Origin: Desulfococcaceae bacterium HSG8
Lineage (GTDB): Bacteria; Desulfobacterota; Desulfobacteria; Desulfobacterales; 4be13
Assembly: GCA_030378015.1 (NCBI GenBank)
Contig: JAUCGG010000028.1
Span: forward strand, 1 to 37,319
Reading direction: 5' to 3'
Length of the DNA stretch: 37,319 bases
Positions 15,628-23,816 of the stretch are shown in pieces (position 1 is the stretch's first letter; every line of letters starts with the position of its first letter). The translations under genes were made by a program, and so were the position numbers. Below the pieces are notes generated by a model that was given only the letters and a program-made list of their open reading frames with translations, did not search any database and had not been told where the DNA came from.

Positions 15628-17187
15628 TTAATCGGAAAGTTTTCGATTTGCTGATTGTAATTTATCCTGATAAACACAAGTTTCAGGGCGGCTGACAACT
15701 TCTTCTCCCAAGGCAGTCTCTAAAGCATCAAGGTCTGTACAGGGAATACTGCTGTTCAATAATAACTGGATATCAGCCGCATTTGTCAATGTCACCAGTT
15801 CAGCCACCCCTGTTGAGATATTATTGTTGTTCAGATTCAGGACCGCCAGGTTTGTCAGATTGGCAAGGGGGCTGACATCACTGATATCATTCATGTATAA
15901 CAGCAGATCTGTAAGTTTTGTCAGATTGGCAAGCCCGCTCAGGTCACTGATACGATTACGGTTCAGGGCCAGAAATGTCAGGTCAGTTAAGTTCGCAAAT
16001 GCACTGACATCCGTGATACCGTTGTTCTCCATCAGGTCCAGTTTTGTCAGACTGGTCAGAGAACCTAATGCACTGATATCGCTGATGCTGTTATTCGACA
16101 AAAACAGTATTGTGAGATTGGTCAGTGAACCAAGGGGACTCACATCAGTAATATTGTTACGCCCCAATTCCAAATATGTCAGGCCGGTTAAGTCAGCCAG
16201 CACATTAACATCACTTATATTATTCAGAAATAAATTCAGTTCTTCCAAGCCGGTAAGATGCTCAATACCTGAAATGTCGCTGATTCCTATGGCCTGGCAA
16301 GCCAGACTGGTTACTTCGCCTGCATAGGCCGCGCCGGTTTCAAGAACGCATGACCTGAGAGCCGGATCGGCAAATGCTATTTCTGAAATCAGGGTATCGC
16401 ATGGTTTCATGCCTGACAGAATTTGGAGACCGAAAATTATATCCTGCAGATCAGGTTTGTTGCCGCCATCTGTCAGTCCTGATAAATACTGAAGACCGAA
16501 AATTATATCCGGCAGTCCGACTTTATTGTCGCTGTCTGCGTCCCGGGGATTCATGCATTCGGGCGTGCAGTCCTCTGTTTCCCAATTCCATGCCTTCATC
16601 CCGCCTGTCATATCATATACAGCGGTAAAACTCATGGAATCCATGAATTCAGCAGCATGATTGCTCCGAATCCCGCTTCCGCAAACCACCAGGATGCTGT
16701 CGTTGACTGACAAGTCACCATACTTTTGCCGAAGAACATCTGAATTCCATGGATAATTTACTGCGCCCGGAATATGATTGCCGTCGCCGCAATATTCATC
16801 AGGTTCCCGAACATCCAGAATAATCAGGTCATTATCTGTATCAATTATGTTTTTTGCTTCCTGGGCTGCAACATCGGTATGAGATATCGAATATGCAATA
16901 TTTTCTACTGTATATCCATCGTTATTAAGCGAGGTCTCCATTTGATCCGCACCGGTCTTTGTATCATCGTAAACCACTGTGACGGCAAGCTGACTCGTAT
17001 CAACTGAAACACCGGTCACGCCGTCAATACCCGACAGGATAGAGCTTATCCCGGAATCCGCGCCTGATGCGTCACACCCGGGCACGGTTAAAAGAACAGT
17101 CTGTTCAGCAGCTCTGGCTGGCTGGTATGCTCCAAAATAAAACAGACCGGAAATAAAAATAACAAATAATACTGTTGATTTTTTCAT
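15628..17187 (-). CDS. Secreted HMA-like / rhodanese / dockerin-like / LRR protein
   Basis: A 519-residue protein. The ATG at 17187 is chosen because GGAGGG lies 7 bases upstream and a clean signal peptide follows (MKKSTVLFVIFISGLF...ARAA). Residues about 30-95 resemble a heavy-metal-associated fold (TVPGCDASG...GVTGVSVD), but the second Cys of CxxC is missing. Residues about 115-205 are a rhodanese domain (LIILDVREPDEY; active-site loop CGSGIRS with Cys169). Residues about 215-262 hold two dockerin-like segments (DADSDNKVGLPDIIFGLQYLSG, PDLQDIIFGLQILSG). Residues about 285-490 are internalin-type 22-residue LRRs (LTNLTILFLSNNSISDISALGS pattern). It is probably periplasmic or extracellular. 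A persulfide or redox-related role is inferred from the rhodanese. The final residues (SANRKLSD) are encoded by a dispersed repeat that also supplies the stop. Confidence 0.9.
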   Translation of the reverse strand: MKKSTVLFVIFISGLFYFGAYQPARAAEQTVLLTVPGCDASGADSGISSILSGIDGVTGVSVDTSQLAVTVVYDDTKTGADQMETSLNNDGYTVENIAYSISHTDVAAQEAKNIIDTDNDLIILDVREPDEYCGDGNHIPGAVNYPWNSDVLRQKYGDLSVNDSILVVCGSGIRSNHAAEFMDSMSFTAVYDMTGGMKAWNWETEDCTPECMNPRDADSDNKVGLPDIIFGLQYLSGLTDGGNKPDLQDIIFGLQILSGMKPCDTLISEIAFADPALRSCVLETGAAYAGEVTSLACQAIGISDISGIEHLTGLEELNLFLNNISDVNVLADLTGLTYLELGRNNITDVSPLGSLTNLTILFLSNNSISDISALGSLTSLTKLDLMENNGITDVSAFANLTDLTFLALNRNRISDLSGLANLTKLTDLLLYMNDISDVSPLANLTNLAVLNLNNNNISTGVAELVTLTNAADIQLLLNSSIPCTDLDALETALGEEVVSRPETCVYQDKLQSANRKLSD

Positions 17188-17202
17188 ATTTTCCCTCCGC
17201 AA

Positions 17203-17634
17203 ATTTTCAGATATTTTTTTCGGGTATAATAGCCGATTCAGGTATATTTGGCCATAGAAAACATCAGAATTCTATTCTTTTTCCAGTGCATCAAGAATCG
17301 GAGTCATCATTTTGCCCCAAGATCAGCCATAGCAACCATTTCGTTTACCGGAGCATCCGGTATTTCGGTTTATTCAAAGTTCATGCTCCTTATTTCGGTG
17401 TTGACTGTTTCAGGCTTGTCATGGCAATAATATTCAGAACGGAGCAAAAAAGCAGCCACGCTTGTATTTAAACTATTCCCAGTAAATCGAAAACTTTTGC
17501 AAGCAGTGGATTCCGGATTAAAATTAAAAGATATTTATTTTTTTAATTTTTCCTAAAATAACAGGATGCTGTCCGAGATCGGCATCTGCCATTCCAGGGG
17601 ATATAAAATCCGGAAAACTTATGGCCGGGTACTT
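17203..17634. other. Intergenic region with a dispersed ~45-base repeat
   Basis: Mostly unrecognised AT-rich DNA. Positions about 17484-17530 (CGAAAACTTTTGCAAGCAGTGGATTCCGG, then TTAAAATT) match copies at 15600-15648, 23428-23472 and 37022-37070. No gene is supported. Confidence 0.6.
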
Positions 17635-17762
17635 AGGCGATTTCCAGAAAAGAATATAAATATACCAAGTGCGGTTTGTAGTTCCGCCTTCAGGCGGTGT
17701 TATGCCGCCTGAAGGCGGAACTACAAACTCTGATCCGGTATGTTTTTTATTGGAAATCATCT
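17635..17762. mobile_element. M1 inverted-repeat element, copy 2 (128 bp)
   Basis: Ends AGGCGATTTCC and GGAAATCATCT. The core hairpin is GTTTGTAGTTCCGCCTTCAGG against its complement. An ATAAAT insertion near the left end accounts for the extra length relative to the 122-bp copy. Confidence 0.82.
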
Positions 17763-17863
17763 TAATTTAATTTAATGTCTCCCGGTAAAAAATATTTTTG
17801 TCAGCTTTTCTTGATAGCATTTAAATGACATGCTAAAGGGTATTTACGCGATGTGCAATTTAA

Positions 17864-18112
17864 AGGCGATTTCAGGAAAAGAACAGTTTGTAGTCCTGCC
17901 TTCAGGCGGTGTGACACCGTCTGAAGGCGGAACTACTACACCACTTTTTAAGTTCGTCCCCCTTTTTAAAGGGGGCCGGGGGGATTTTATGTTACAAAAA
18001 AAGGGTATTGCGGCAGAAATCCCCCCCGGCCCCCCTTTAAAAAAGGGGAGGAATTTACAAGTTGATGTACTACAAACTGTCACCGGTATGTTCATCGTTA
18101 AAATAACTTCCA
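17864..18112. mobile_element. Degenerate M1 element carrying a nested M2 insertion
   Basis: The left end is AGGCGATTTC; the right end is decayed (AAAATAACTTCC) and lies only about a dozen bases before the radA start codon. The right arm of its hairpin is split at CTAC by the element at 17937-18069. Confidence 0.78.
17937..18069. mobile_element. M2 inverted-repeat element (133 bp) with 4-bp target duplication
   Basis: It begins TACACCACTTTTTAAG, ends GTTGATGTA, and is bounded by CTAC on both sides (17933-17936 and 18070-18073). Inner arms CCCCCTTTTTAAAGGGGG and AAATCCCCCCCGGCCCCCC form strong hairpins. A copy of identical length sits at 30516-30648 in the equivalent site (GTAG) of another M1 element. 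Confidence 0.85.
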
Positions 18113-18124
18113 GGCAATCCAGCA

Positions 18125-19501
18125 ATGACAAAAAAAATATCAAAAACCGCGTTCACCTGCCAGGTATGCGGCTTTCAGACCCCCGGGTGGATGGGTAAAT
18201 GCCCGGACTGCGGGCAGTGGGATACCCTTGTGGAAGAACGGTTCAGAACTGCGAAAACTTCCCAGGGAAAAATACGCAAAATAATAACCGTTGCCAAGAC
18301 AAAACCCGTTCCCATAGATTCTGTCGAGCTTGGCAATGAAGACCGGGTTATGACAGGTATCAATGAATTTGACCGGGTGCTGGGGGGCGGTCTGGTTTCC
18401 GGAACCCTTGTGCTGATCGGGGGAGATCCGGGAATCGGCAAATCAACCCTCATGCTCCAATCCCTTTACGGTCTTGCGGGACAGGGATATAAAGTGCTTT
18501 ATGTTTCCGGTGAAGAATCCATCCGGCAGATACGGCTCAGGAGCAATCGCCTGAAAACCATATCCTCGGATATGCTGGTGGTTTCGGAAGTTGATATGGA
18601 GATGATCCTGTCTATGGTCGAAGAGGAAAAGCCTGATGTCCTTGTGATTGATTCCATACAGACCATGTTCAACCCTGATCTTTCCTCTGCCCCCGGGAGT
18701 GTGAGCCAGGTCCGGGAATCTGCCATGCGGCTGATGCTGATGGCAAAAAGGACAAATATCCCCACATTCCTGGTGGGACATGTGACAAAGGAGGGAGCCA
18801 TTGCCGGCCCCAGGCTCCTGGAGCATATGGTTGATACTGTGCTTTATTTCGAAGGGGACCGCAGCCATGTGTTCCGGATTCTCAGAGCTGTGAAAAACCG
18901 CTTTGGCTCGACCAATGAAATCGGTGTGTTTGAAATGAAGGATAAGGGGTTGGAAGAAGTGAGCAACCCGTCTGCGGTATTCCTTTCAGAAAGACCTTCC
19001 AACGCGCCGGGGTCAGTGGTTACAGCCAGCATGGAGGGGACGCGCCCCATCCTGGTGGAACTTCAGGCTCTTGCCAGCAGTACAAATTTCGGAACCCCGC
19101 GCAGAACCATACTGGGACTTGATCACAACCGGGTGGCCCTGCTTGCGGCTGTTATGGAAAAAAAATTAGGGATGCATCTGATGGGCCATGATATTTTCAT
19201 GAATGTTGCAGGCGGAGTAAAGGTGGATGAACCTGCCATTGACATGGGCATTATATCTGCCATCGCATCCAGCTTCCTGGATCGGCACATCCCGGATAAC
19301 CATGTGGTCCTGGGCGAAGTCGGGCTGACCGGCGAAGTCAGGGCCATCTCCCATGTGGATACCCGTGTTGCGGAAGTAAAAAAAATGGGCTTCAAAAAAT
19401 GTTTTGTCCCGAAAAGCAACATTAAGCGTATGAAGGAAATCGAAGGGATCGGGGTGGTCGGGATAAAGACAGTGGCTGAAGCGATTGAAGAATTATTTTA
19501 A
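18125..19501 (+). CDS. radA: DNA repair and recombination protein RadA (Sms)
   Basis: A 458-residue protein, standard RadA length. It has an N-terminal zinc finger C12-x2-C15...C26-x2-C29 (CQVCGFQTPGWMGKCPDCG), a RecA-like ATPase with Walker A GGDPGIGKST (Lys106), the RadA-specific KNRFG motif (Lys257-Gly261), and a C-terminal Lon-protease-like domain (residues about 285-458; FMNVAGGVKVDEPAIDMG, VGLTGEVRAISH). RadA is a DnaB-like helicase that promotes branch migration in recombinational repair. The start is an ATG at 18125 without a visible Shine-Dalgarno. It lies immediately after the degenerate end of an M1/M2 composite element, so promoter and ribosome site may derive from repeat DNA. Confidence 0.97.
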   Translation: MTKKISKTAFTCQVCGFQTPGWMGKCPDCGQWDTLVEERFRTAKTSQGKIRKIITVAKTKPVPIDSVELGNEDRVMTGINEFDRVLGGGLVSGTLVLIGGDPGIGKSTLMLQSLYGLAGQGYKVLYVSGEESIRQIRLRSNRLKTISSDMLVVSEVDMEMILSMVEEEKPDVLVIDSIQTMFNPDLSSAPGSVSQVRESAMRLMLMAKRTNIPTFLVGHVTKEGAIAGPRLLEHMVDTVLYFEGDRSHVFRILRAVKNRFGSTNEIGVFEMKDKGLEEVSNPSAVFLSERPSNAPGSVVTASMEGTRPILVELQALASSTNFGTPRRTILGLDHNRVALLAAVMEKKLGMHLMGHDIFMNVAGGVKVDEPAIDMGIISAIASSFLDRHIPDNHVVLGEVGLTGEVRAISHVDTRVAEVKKMGFKKCFVPKSNIKRMKEIEGIGVVGIKTVAEAIEELF

Positions 19502-19503
19502 TT

Positions 19504-19564
19504 GGTCAGTTGTCAGTTGTCCGTTGTCCGTGGCTGAAAATACGAGCAACGGGCAACTGACAAG
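19504..19564. repeat. Heptamer array (TTGTCAG/TTGTCCG)n with inverted tail
   Basis: TGGTCAG TTGTCAG TTGTCCG TTGTCCG is followed after a spacer by GAGCAACGGGCAACTGACAAGG, its approximate inverse. It sits directly behind the radA stop codon. Confidence 0.8.
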
Positions 19565-19569
19565 GGCGC

Positions 19570-19785
19570 ATTCCCAAAAAGTAGGAAATTCTCGTTCCTA
19601 GGCTCTGCCTGGGAATGCGTTTACAGATGCTCCGCCTCGTATTTCATTTTAAAATCGATGGTTTAAACGGAATGTCTCGCAAGGCAGAGCCTTGCCGGAT
19701 GCATTCCCAGGCGGAAGCCCGGGAACGAGTAACATATTGAATTTTATCATATGTGATATGCAACCTACTTTTGGGGAATGCTCCC
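19570..19785. repeat. Dispersed ~200-bp repeat, inverted relative to 12.6-12.9 kb copies
   Basis: Read on the minus strand this matches the segment running from AGCATTCCCAAAAAGTAGG through CTCGTTCCCAGGCTCTGCC, TGCAAGGCTCTGCCTTGCGAG, and AATACGAGGCAGAGCCTCTG. The outer sequence also has inverted arms (GCATTCCCAAAAAGTAGG / CCTACTTTTGGGGAATGC). It is non-coding and lies between radA and rlmE. Confidence 0.8.
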
Positions 19786-19816
19786 ACTGACAACGGACAA
19801 CTGACAACGGACAAAC
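19786..19816 (+). repeat. Heptamer array immediately before rlmE
   Basis: CTGACAACGGACAACTGACAACGGACAA consists of alternating CAACGGA and CAACTGA units and ends three bases before the rlmE ATG. Confidence 0.85.
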
Positions 19817-19818
19817 AG

Positions 19819-20391
19819 ATGCCTTGGAAAGACCATTACACACGTAAAGCACAAAAGGAAAAGTTTCCTGCAAGATCGGTTTATAAGCTTCAGGAAATCC
19901 AGAAAAAAAATAATCTCATCAAAAAGAGAAACAAGGTGCTTGACCTGGGATGTTCCCCCGGGTCATGGCTCCTGTACGCAGCGGAACTGGTAGGAAACAA
20001 AGGAGCGGTCGTGGGCGTTGATCTGAAACCGGTTTCTATAGAGCTGCCCGCGCATGTCAGGGTTTGTGCCGGGGATGTTTTTTCTGATGAACTGGTGCAG
20101 TCTTTGGGAAAGGGTTTTCATGTTGTTATCAGCGACATGGCTCCGGCCACCACAGGCAATAAACATGCGGATGCTGCAAGATCATTCGAGCTTTGTCAGG
20201 CCGCGTTATCCATTGCCAAGGAGGTGCTGATACCCGGGGGTTCGTTTGTCTGCAAAATTTTCCAGGGAGAAGATTTTAAAACATTTTCAGACTCAGTGAG
20301 AGCTTTATTTAAAAAGCATAAGATTTTCAAACCGCAAAGCAGCCGAAAGGCAAGCAAAGAGATTTATATTATAGGGATCGGGAAGAAGTAG
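19819..20391 (+). CDS. rlmE: 23S rRNA 2'-O-methyltransferase RlmE (FtsJ/RrmJ)
   Basis: A 190-residue protein. The start at MPWKDHYTRKAQKEKFPARSVYKL is chosen because upstream in-frame codons are repeat DNA and family members begin here. The SAM-binding motif is VLDLGCSPGSW. The K-D-K-E catalytic tetrad is visible: Lys23 (VYKL), Asp106 (ISDMAP), Lys146 (VCKIFQG) and Glu181 (SKEIYI). RlmE methylates U2552 (E. coli numbering) in the ribosomal A-loop, late in 50S assembly. No Shine-Dalgarno is visible since a heptamer array occupies the leader. Confidence 0.96.
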   Translation: MPWKDHYTRKAQKEKFPARSVYKLQEIQKKNNLIKKRNKVLDLGCSPGSWLLYAAELVGNKGAVVGVDLKPVSIELPAHVRVCAGDVFSDELVQSLGKGFHVVISDMAPATTGNKHADAARSFELCQAALSIAKEVLIPGGSFVCKIFQGEDFKTFSDSVRALFKKHKIFKPQSSRKASKEIYIIGIGKK

Positions 20392-20456
20392 TAGCTTATA
20401 ATGCCACGAAGGCACAAAGGCGCGAAGTCTCACGAAGGTTCTTTGTGTCTTCGTGT

Positions 20457-20809
20457 CGGTAGTGTTCTACTTCCGGATATACTTTAGGGATTTCCCAATA
20501 AATAATCTACCCGCGCTGCCCCGTCTGTCTTACTCTTAATCTTAATTCTACTCTTAATCAGGCAGGAGCAAGATTAAGAGCAAGAGCAAGATACCGGGTA
20601 TATTAATTTGGGGGAAATCCCTTTTTAACCGAAGATAACAGCAGACAGATAATGCCACAAAGACACGAAGAAACAAAGAAACTCGTGAGACTTCGTGCCT
20701 TTGTGTCTTCGTGGCATTATAAACAACAAAGATATGGAAACTCAAAGAGCCTTCGTGAAACTTCGCGCCTTCGTGGCATTATAGGATATCCGGAAGTAGA
20801 ACACTACCG
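20457..20809. mobile_element. Inverted-repeat composite with 24-bp perfect arms
   Basis: CGGTAGTGTTCTACTTCCGG (plus ATAT) at 20457 is exactly repeated in inverse at 20786-20809. Inside lies a second inverted-repeat element (20486-20622) and an AATGCCACAAAGACACGAAG hairpin family member (20651-20720). The hairpin family reaches outside as well (20399-20456). No coding capacity is recognised. Confidence 0.75.
20486..20622. mobile_element. Nested inverted-repeat element with AGGGATTTCCC ends (137 bp)
   Basis: Ends AGGGATTTCCC and GGGAAATCCCT are perfect. Inner arms include CTACCCG/CGGGTA, and the centre contains CTCTTAATC/GATTAAGAG arms. A half-copy lies at 11150-11175. Confidence 0.75.
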
Positions 20810-20867
20810 AAAAAAGAGAGGAGAGGCTGAATCGTTATCAGCCGTCTGATACAACAAAATTTTTTTT

Positions 20868-21312
20868 ATGATTCAGGAAATGGAAGCCTGGATACTTTCT
20901 CAGGTTGACAAGATTGAAAAATTTGGGAAAAATAAAAAAAGCTGATAATCACGCGATGTGCAGCTTATAATGCCACAAAGGCACAAAGGCACGAAGTTTC
21001 ACGAAGATTCTTTGTGTTTCTTTGTGTCTTCGTGTCTTTGTGGCATTATTTAAAAAAAGTTGCACATGGCGTGATAATCCGCTGCTGAAAGAAAAGCATC
21101 CGGAACAAATCAGCAAACCAAGTGAAAAACTTGACACAATTTTAAGGCAATATTTTGATGTTGTAAAGATAAGACGAAACAAAGAACGAAAAAGCGGGAA
21201 ACGATATTCAAAGGCTAAAGATGGCCCTAAATTAATCGGGTTGCTTGAATTACAAATTCTGATACAGTATTTTGATGAAGCAAAGAGGCTGGTTGGTTAT
21301 ATCGGGAGATAA
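20868..21312 (+). pseudogene. DUF4276-like gene fragment split by a hairpin element
   Basis: The first fragment (20868-20945) encodes MIQEMEAWILSQVDKIEKFG and a few more residues. QEMEAW is the recognisable core of DUF4276 proteins, which are often found beside ATPases in accessory or defence-like loci. Translation then meets a TGA formed at the junction with a 136-bp hairpin element (20944-21079). Behind it the frame resumes as DNPLLKEKHPEQISKPSEKL...YSKAKDGPKLIGLLELQIL...EAKRLVGYIGR, a typical DUF4276 tail. The N-terminal part is missing or frame-shifted. No partner ATPase is nearby. Family assignment is from memory of motifs. Confidence 0.6.
20944..21079. mobile_element. Hairpin element inserted in the DUF4276-like gene
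   Basis: Termini GATAATCACGCGATGTGCAGC and GTTGCACATGGCGTGATAATC are near-perfect inverse copies. They enclose an AATGCCACAAAGGCACAAAGG / CTTTGTGGCATTATT hairpin of the same family seen at 20399-20456 and 20651-20785. Confidence 0.8.
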
Positions 21313-21419
21313 AAAGTGGATGGAAAATATCATAATCATTCAGTAAAAAAGTTCTTGCTTTTTCATGCGGCTTTAACCGGAAAGCTTTTGATATAGAGAT
21401 TGTAACCTTTTTTCTGAGG

Positions 21420-21452
21420 ATGGTGGGTTCCGCTTCGCTCCACCCACCCTAC
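21420..21452. repeat. Half copy of the GTAGGGTGGGTGGAGCG repeat
   Basis: TGGTGGGTTCCGCTTCGCTCCACCCACCCTACA is one arm of the inverted repeat at 5340-5414. It sits about 20 bases before the ribosome site of the yebC-family gene. Confidence 0.8.
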
Positions 21453-21485
21453 AGATTTAATTATTTCTAAGGAGGTAGATAAGCG

Positions 21486-22235
21486 ATGTCAGGACACAGT
21501 AAATGGTCAACAATAAAACATAAGAAAGGCGCGGCAGATGCCAAGCGGGGCAAGATTTTCACCAAGCTGATTAAAGAAATTACAATTGCCGCCCGGATGG
21601 GCGGCGGCGGAGACGCGGATGCAAATCCGAGGCTGAGGACAGCCATCCAGGCGGCAAAAGCTGAAAATATGCCCAAAGATAATATTGAAAGAGCCATCAA
21701 AAAGGGAACCGGCGAACTGGAAGGGGTGAATTACGAAGAAAGTGTTTATGAAGGATACGGCCCCGGGGGCGTTGCGATACTGATAGATTCCCTGACAGAC
21801 AACAAGAACCGGGCAGTTGCGGATATCCGTCATATCTTCAATAAAAGAGGCGGGAATCTGGGTGAAAACGGATGTGTGGCCTGGATGTTCGAAAAAAAGG
21901 GATACTTCAACATTGAAAAGAGTTCCGTTGACGAGGATACCCTTATGGAAACCGCACTGGACGCGGGTGCTGAAGATGTCCGGGAGGATGGGGACAGTTT
22001 TGAGGTGATCACTGCTCCCGAAGATTTCGAAGCTGTCAAAGAAGCGATTGACAAGGCTTCAATCCCCTGCATTGAATCGGAAATCACCATGCTTCCCCAA
22101 AACACCACAACTCTCAGTGGAAAGGAAGCAGAGCAGATGATCAGGCTTATGGATGCCCTTGAAGACTGCGATGATGTGCAGAAAGTTTATACCAATGCTG
22201 ACATTTCTGATGATGTCATGAAGAGTATAAGCTGA
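21486..22235 (+). CDS. YebC/PmpR (TACO1) family protein
   Basis: A 249-residue protein of family length, with AAGGAGGT upstream. The N-terminus [28 protein letters not shown] is the family signature, and [38 protein letters not shown] and GCVAWMF complete the three-domain plan. Members have been described as DNA-binding regulators and more recently as translation factors that relieve stalling at proline-rich stretches. In many bacteria the gene neighbours ruvC; here it does not. Confidence 0.96.
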   Translation: MSGHSKWSTIKHKKGAADAKRGKIFTKLIKEITIAARMGGGGDADANPRLRTAIQAAKAENMPKDNIERAIKKGTGELEGVNYEESVYEGYGPGGVAILIDSLTDNKNRAVADIRHIFNKRGGNLGENGCVAWMFEKKGYFNIEKSSVDEDTLMETALDAGAEDVREDGDSFEVITAPEDFEAVKEAIDKASIPCIESEITMLPQNTTTLSGKEAEQMIRLMDALEDCDDVQKVYTNADISDDVMKSIS

Positions 22236-22387
22236 AACGTGATGCGTGAAACGTGAAACGTGAAACGTGAAAACGTGAAAACGTGAAAACGTGAAACGTG
22301 AAACGTATGAATCCATCACGCATCACGTTTCACGTTTCACGTTTCACGTTTCACGTTTCACGCATCGCGTTTCACGCATCGCGTTTC
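22236..22387. repeat. Heptamer array (AAACGTG)n with inverted second half
   Basis: Right behind the preceding stop codon, GTGAAAC-type units run to about 22305. After CGTATGAATCCATCACGC the inverse units (TTTCACG)n continue to about 22387, so the whole forms a long imperfect hairpin. Its right edge enters the neighbouring minus-strand gene and supplies its stop codon. Confidence 0.88.
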
Positions 22388-23250
22388 CCAAAAACCAGTT
22401 TTCCTCCCAGATGCCCGGCAATACCTGCTGCGCCCAGCATGAGCAGATGGATAAGAAGATAGGGCCAGCGTTCGGGGGATGTGGCAACATCAGGATCAAC
22501 TGCCCGCCAGATCACAAGCACCAGCGCGATAAGAAATACGGCTGCCCCGCAGATCATCTTTGTGTAAAATACGCGGGTCAGGCTTCCGCCATAAATCTTT
22601 TTCCAGTCATTATATCCGGAAAAAAGCACCAGCGGCATTGCAAGCAGAACATATATCAGGCTGTAAAACGCGGGCAGATCAAGGCTGAGTACCCGGAACA
22701 CCACTGCCAGGATCACAAAAATCACGGACAGGGGAAGCACGCCGTTGGGGATGTGAACGGAAATCGGATGAATATGGTGTTCGGTCATCAGCTCCGTAAC
22801 TTTATCATAAACATCAAGGTATGCCGGTCTGCCGTCCGGTTCTGCCATTTCCTTGGTATCCGGTTCAGCTTCTGATTTTTCAGCAACCGGTTTTGTCTCG
22901 GCTGATTTTGTCTCAGCCGGTTTTGTTTCAACCGGTTTTGTTTCAACCGGATCAGGCTCTTTTCCTGATTCCTTATCAGAATCTTCCTGAAATATTTCAA
23001 TAAACTGACTCCGATCAGCCCCGCATACAGGGCATTCATCAGGCGGTTCGGCACTTTTCTGAATATAACCGCATACCGTACATTTCCATATTTTTTCCAC
23101 GCCCGCGGCAGCCAGCTTCGATTCTTCCTGACCGCCTTTTTTTGTTATCTCAATAAATTCATTTTTGTCTGCCCCGCACACAGGGCATTTTTCAGGAGGA
23201 GATTCGCTCTCCTGACTATAACCGCATACCGTACATTTCCACGTTTTCAT
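22372..23250 (-). CDS. Double-rubredoxin domain protein with DUF2231-like membrane domain
   Basis: A 292-residue protein; AAAGGAGC precedes the ATG. Two rubredoxin-like iron-binding knuckles occur: Cys6/Cys9 with Cys22/Cys25, and Cys57/Cys60 with Cys73/Cys76 (KCTVCGY...CPVCGA). A charged linker with repeated PVETK/PAETK/SAETK units spans about 95-130. About 155-285 is a four-helix membrane domain starting HHIHPISVHIPNG and containing SGYNDWKKIYGG, resembling DUF2231. The histidines could bind haem or metal. An electron-transfer role at the inner membrane is inferred. No start-associated signal peptide is present, so the rubredoxins should face the cytoplasm. The stop lies inside the heptamer array. 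Confidence 0.85.
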   Translation of the reverse strand: MKTWKCTVCGYSQESESPPEKCPVCGADKNEFIEITKKGGQEESKLAAAGVEKIWKCTVCGYIQKSAEPPDECPVCGADRSQFIEIFQEDSDKESGKEPDPVETKPVETKPAETKSAETKPVAEKSEAEPDTKEMAEPDGRPAYLDVYDKVTELMTEHHIHPISVHIPNGVLPLSVIFVILAVVFRVLSLDLPAFYSLIYVLLAMPLVLFSGYNDWKKIYGGSLTRVFYTKMICGAAVFLIALVLVIWRAVDPDVATSPERWPYLLIHLLMLGAAGIAGHLGGKLVFGKRDA

Positions 23251-23427
23251 AATGCTCCTTTCTTATTTTGTGTTTTGTTTTCCATGATCAAACATCAAAC
23301 ACACCAAACACTTTCATATTTTTATTGAAGCAGATTGTCAATTTTTTCTTTTTAGGAACCACCGCAACCGGAAAATAATATGGGACACGGATATACACAG
23401 ATAAACACGGATTTTATTACATAAACA

Positions 23428-23472
23428 GTAGATCGAAAACTTCTGCAGACAGTGGATTCCGGGTTAAAATTG
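23428..23472. repeat. Copy of the GATCGAAAACTTYTGCAGACAGTGG-type dispersed repeat
   Basis: GATCGAAAACTTCTGCAGAC continues with AGTGGATTCCGGGTTAAAATTGG. The same sequence is found at 17484-17530 and, inverted, at 15600-15648 and 37022-37070. Confidence 0.8.
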
Positions 23473-23516
23473 GAAAACATCCGTTTTCCGGTTTTCCGTT
23501 CGGCTGCCCTTCGGCG

Positions 23517-23715
23517 GGGTGTAATTAAAAGTGTTAGGTACTCACCCTTCAGCCTTGTTCCCAAACTCCGTTTGGGAACACACTTGCAGGCAGACTCTGT
23601 TTGCAGTACCTGACATTTCATGCAAAACCGGAGTTTTGCAGGCAATCGCGTTCCCGAACGGAGTTTGGGAACGAGGACTGACGGCGGCTTCACCTAACAC
23701 TTTTAATTGCACCCC
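23517..23715. mobile_element. Inverted-repeat element with TGTAATTAAAAGTGTTAGGT ends
   Basis: The terminus at about 23520 matches the inverse ACCTAACACTTTTAATTGCA ending near 23711. Inside sits another hairpin set (GTTCCCAAACTCCGTTTGGGAAC and its kin). CCCTTCGGCGGGG on the left and CCCTTTGGCGGGG on the right suggest a duplicated target. No gene. Confidence 0.75.
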
Positions 23716-23816
23716 TTTGGCGGGGCAGTGAGCCTGTCGAACTGCCCGGATTTCATTACTGAAAATGATCATCCGTGTCCCGAAAACAGCGGGTAAGCTA
23801 TTTTTTGATAATTCAT

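Noticed and set aside
21022..21312. Independent 96-codon gene
   Set aside because: Its first 17 codons lie in a hairpin element; the rest reads as the tail of the broken DUF4276-like gene.
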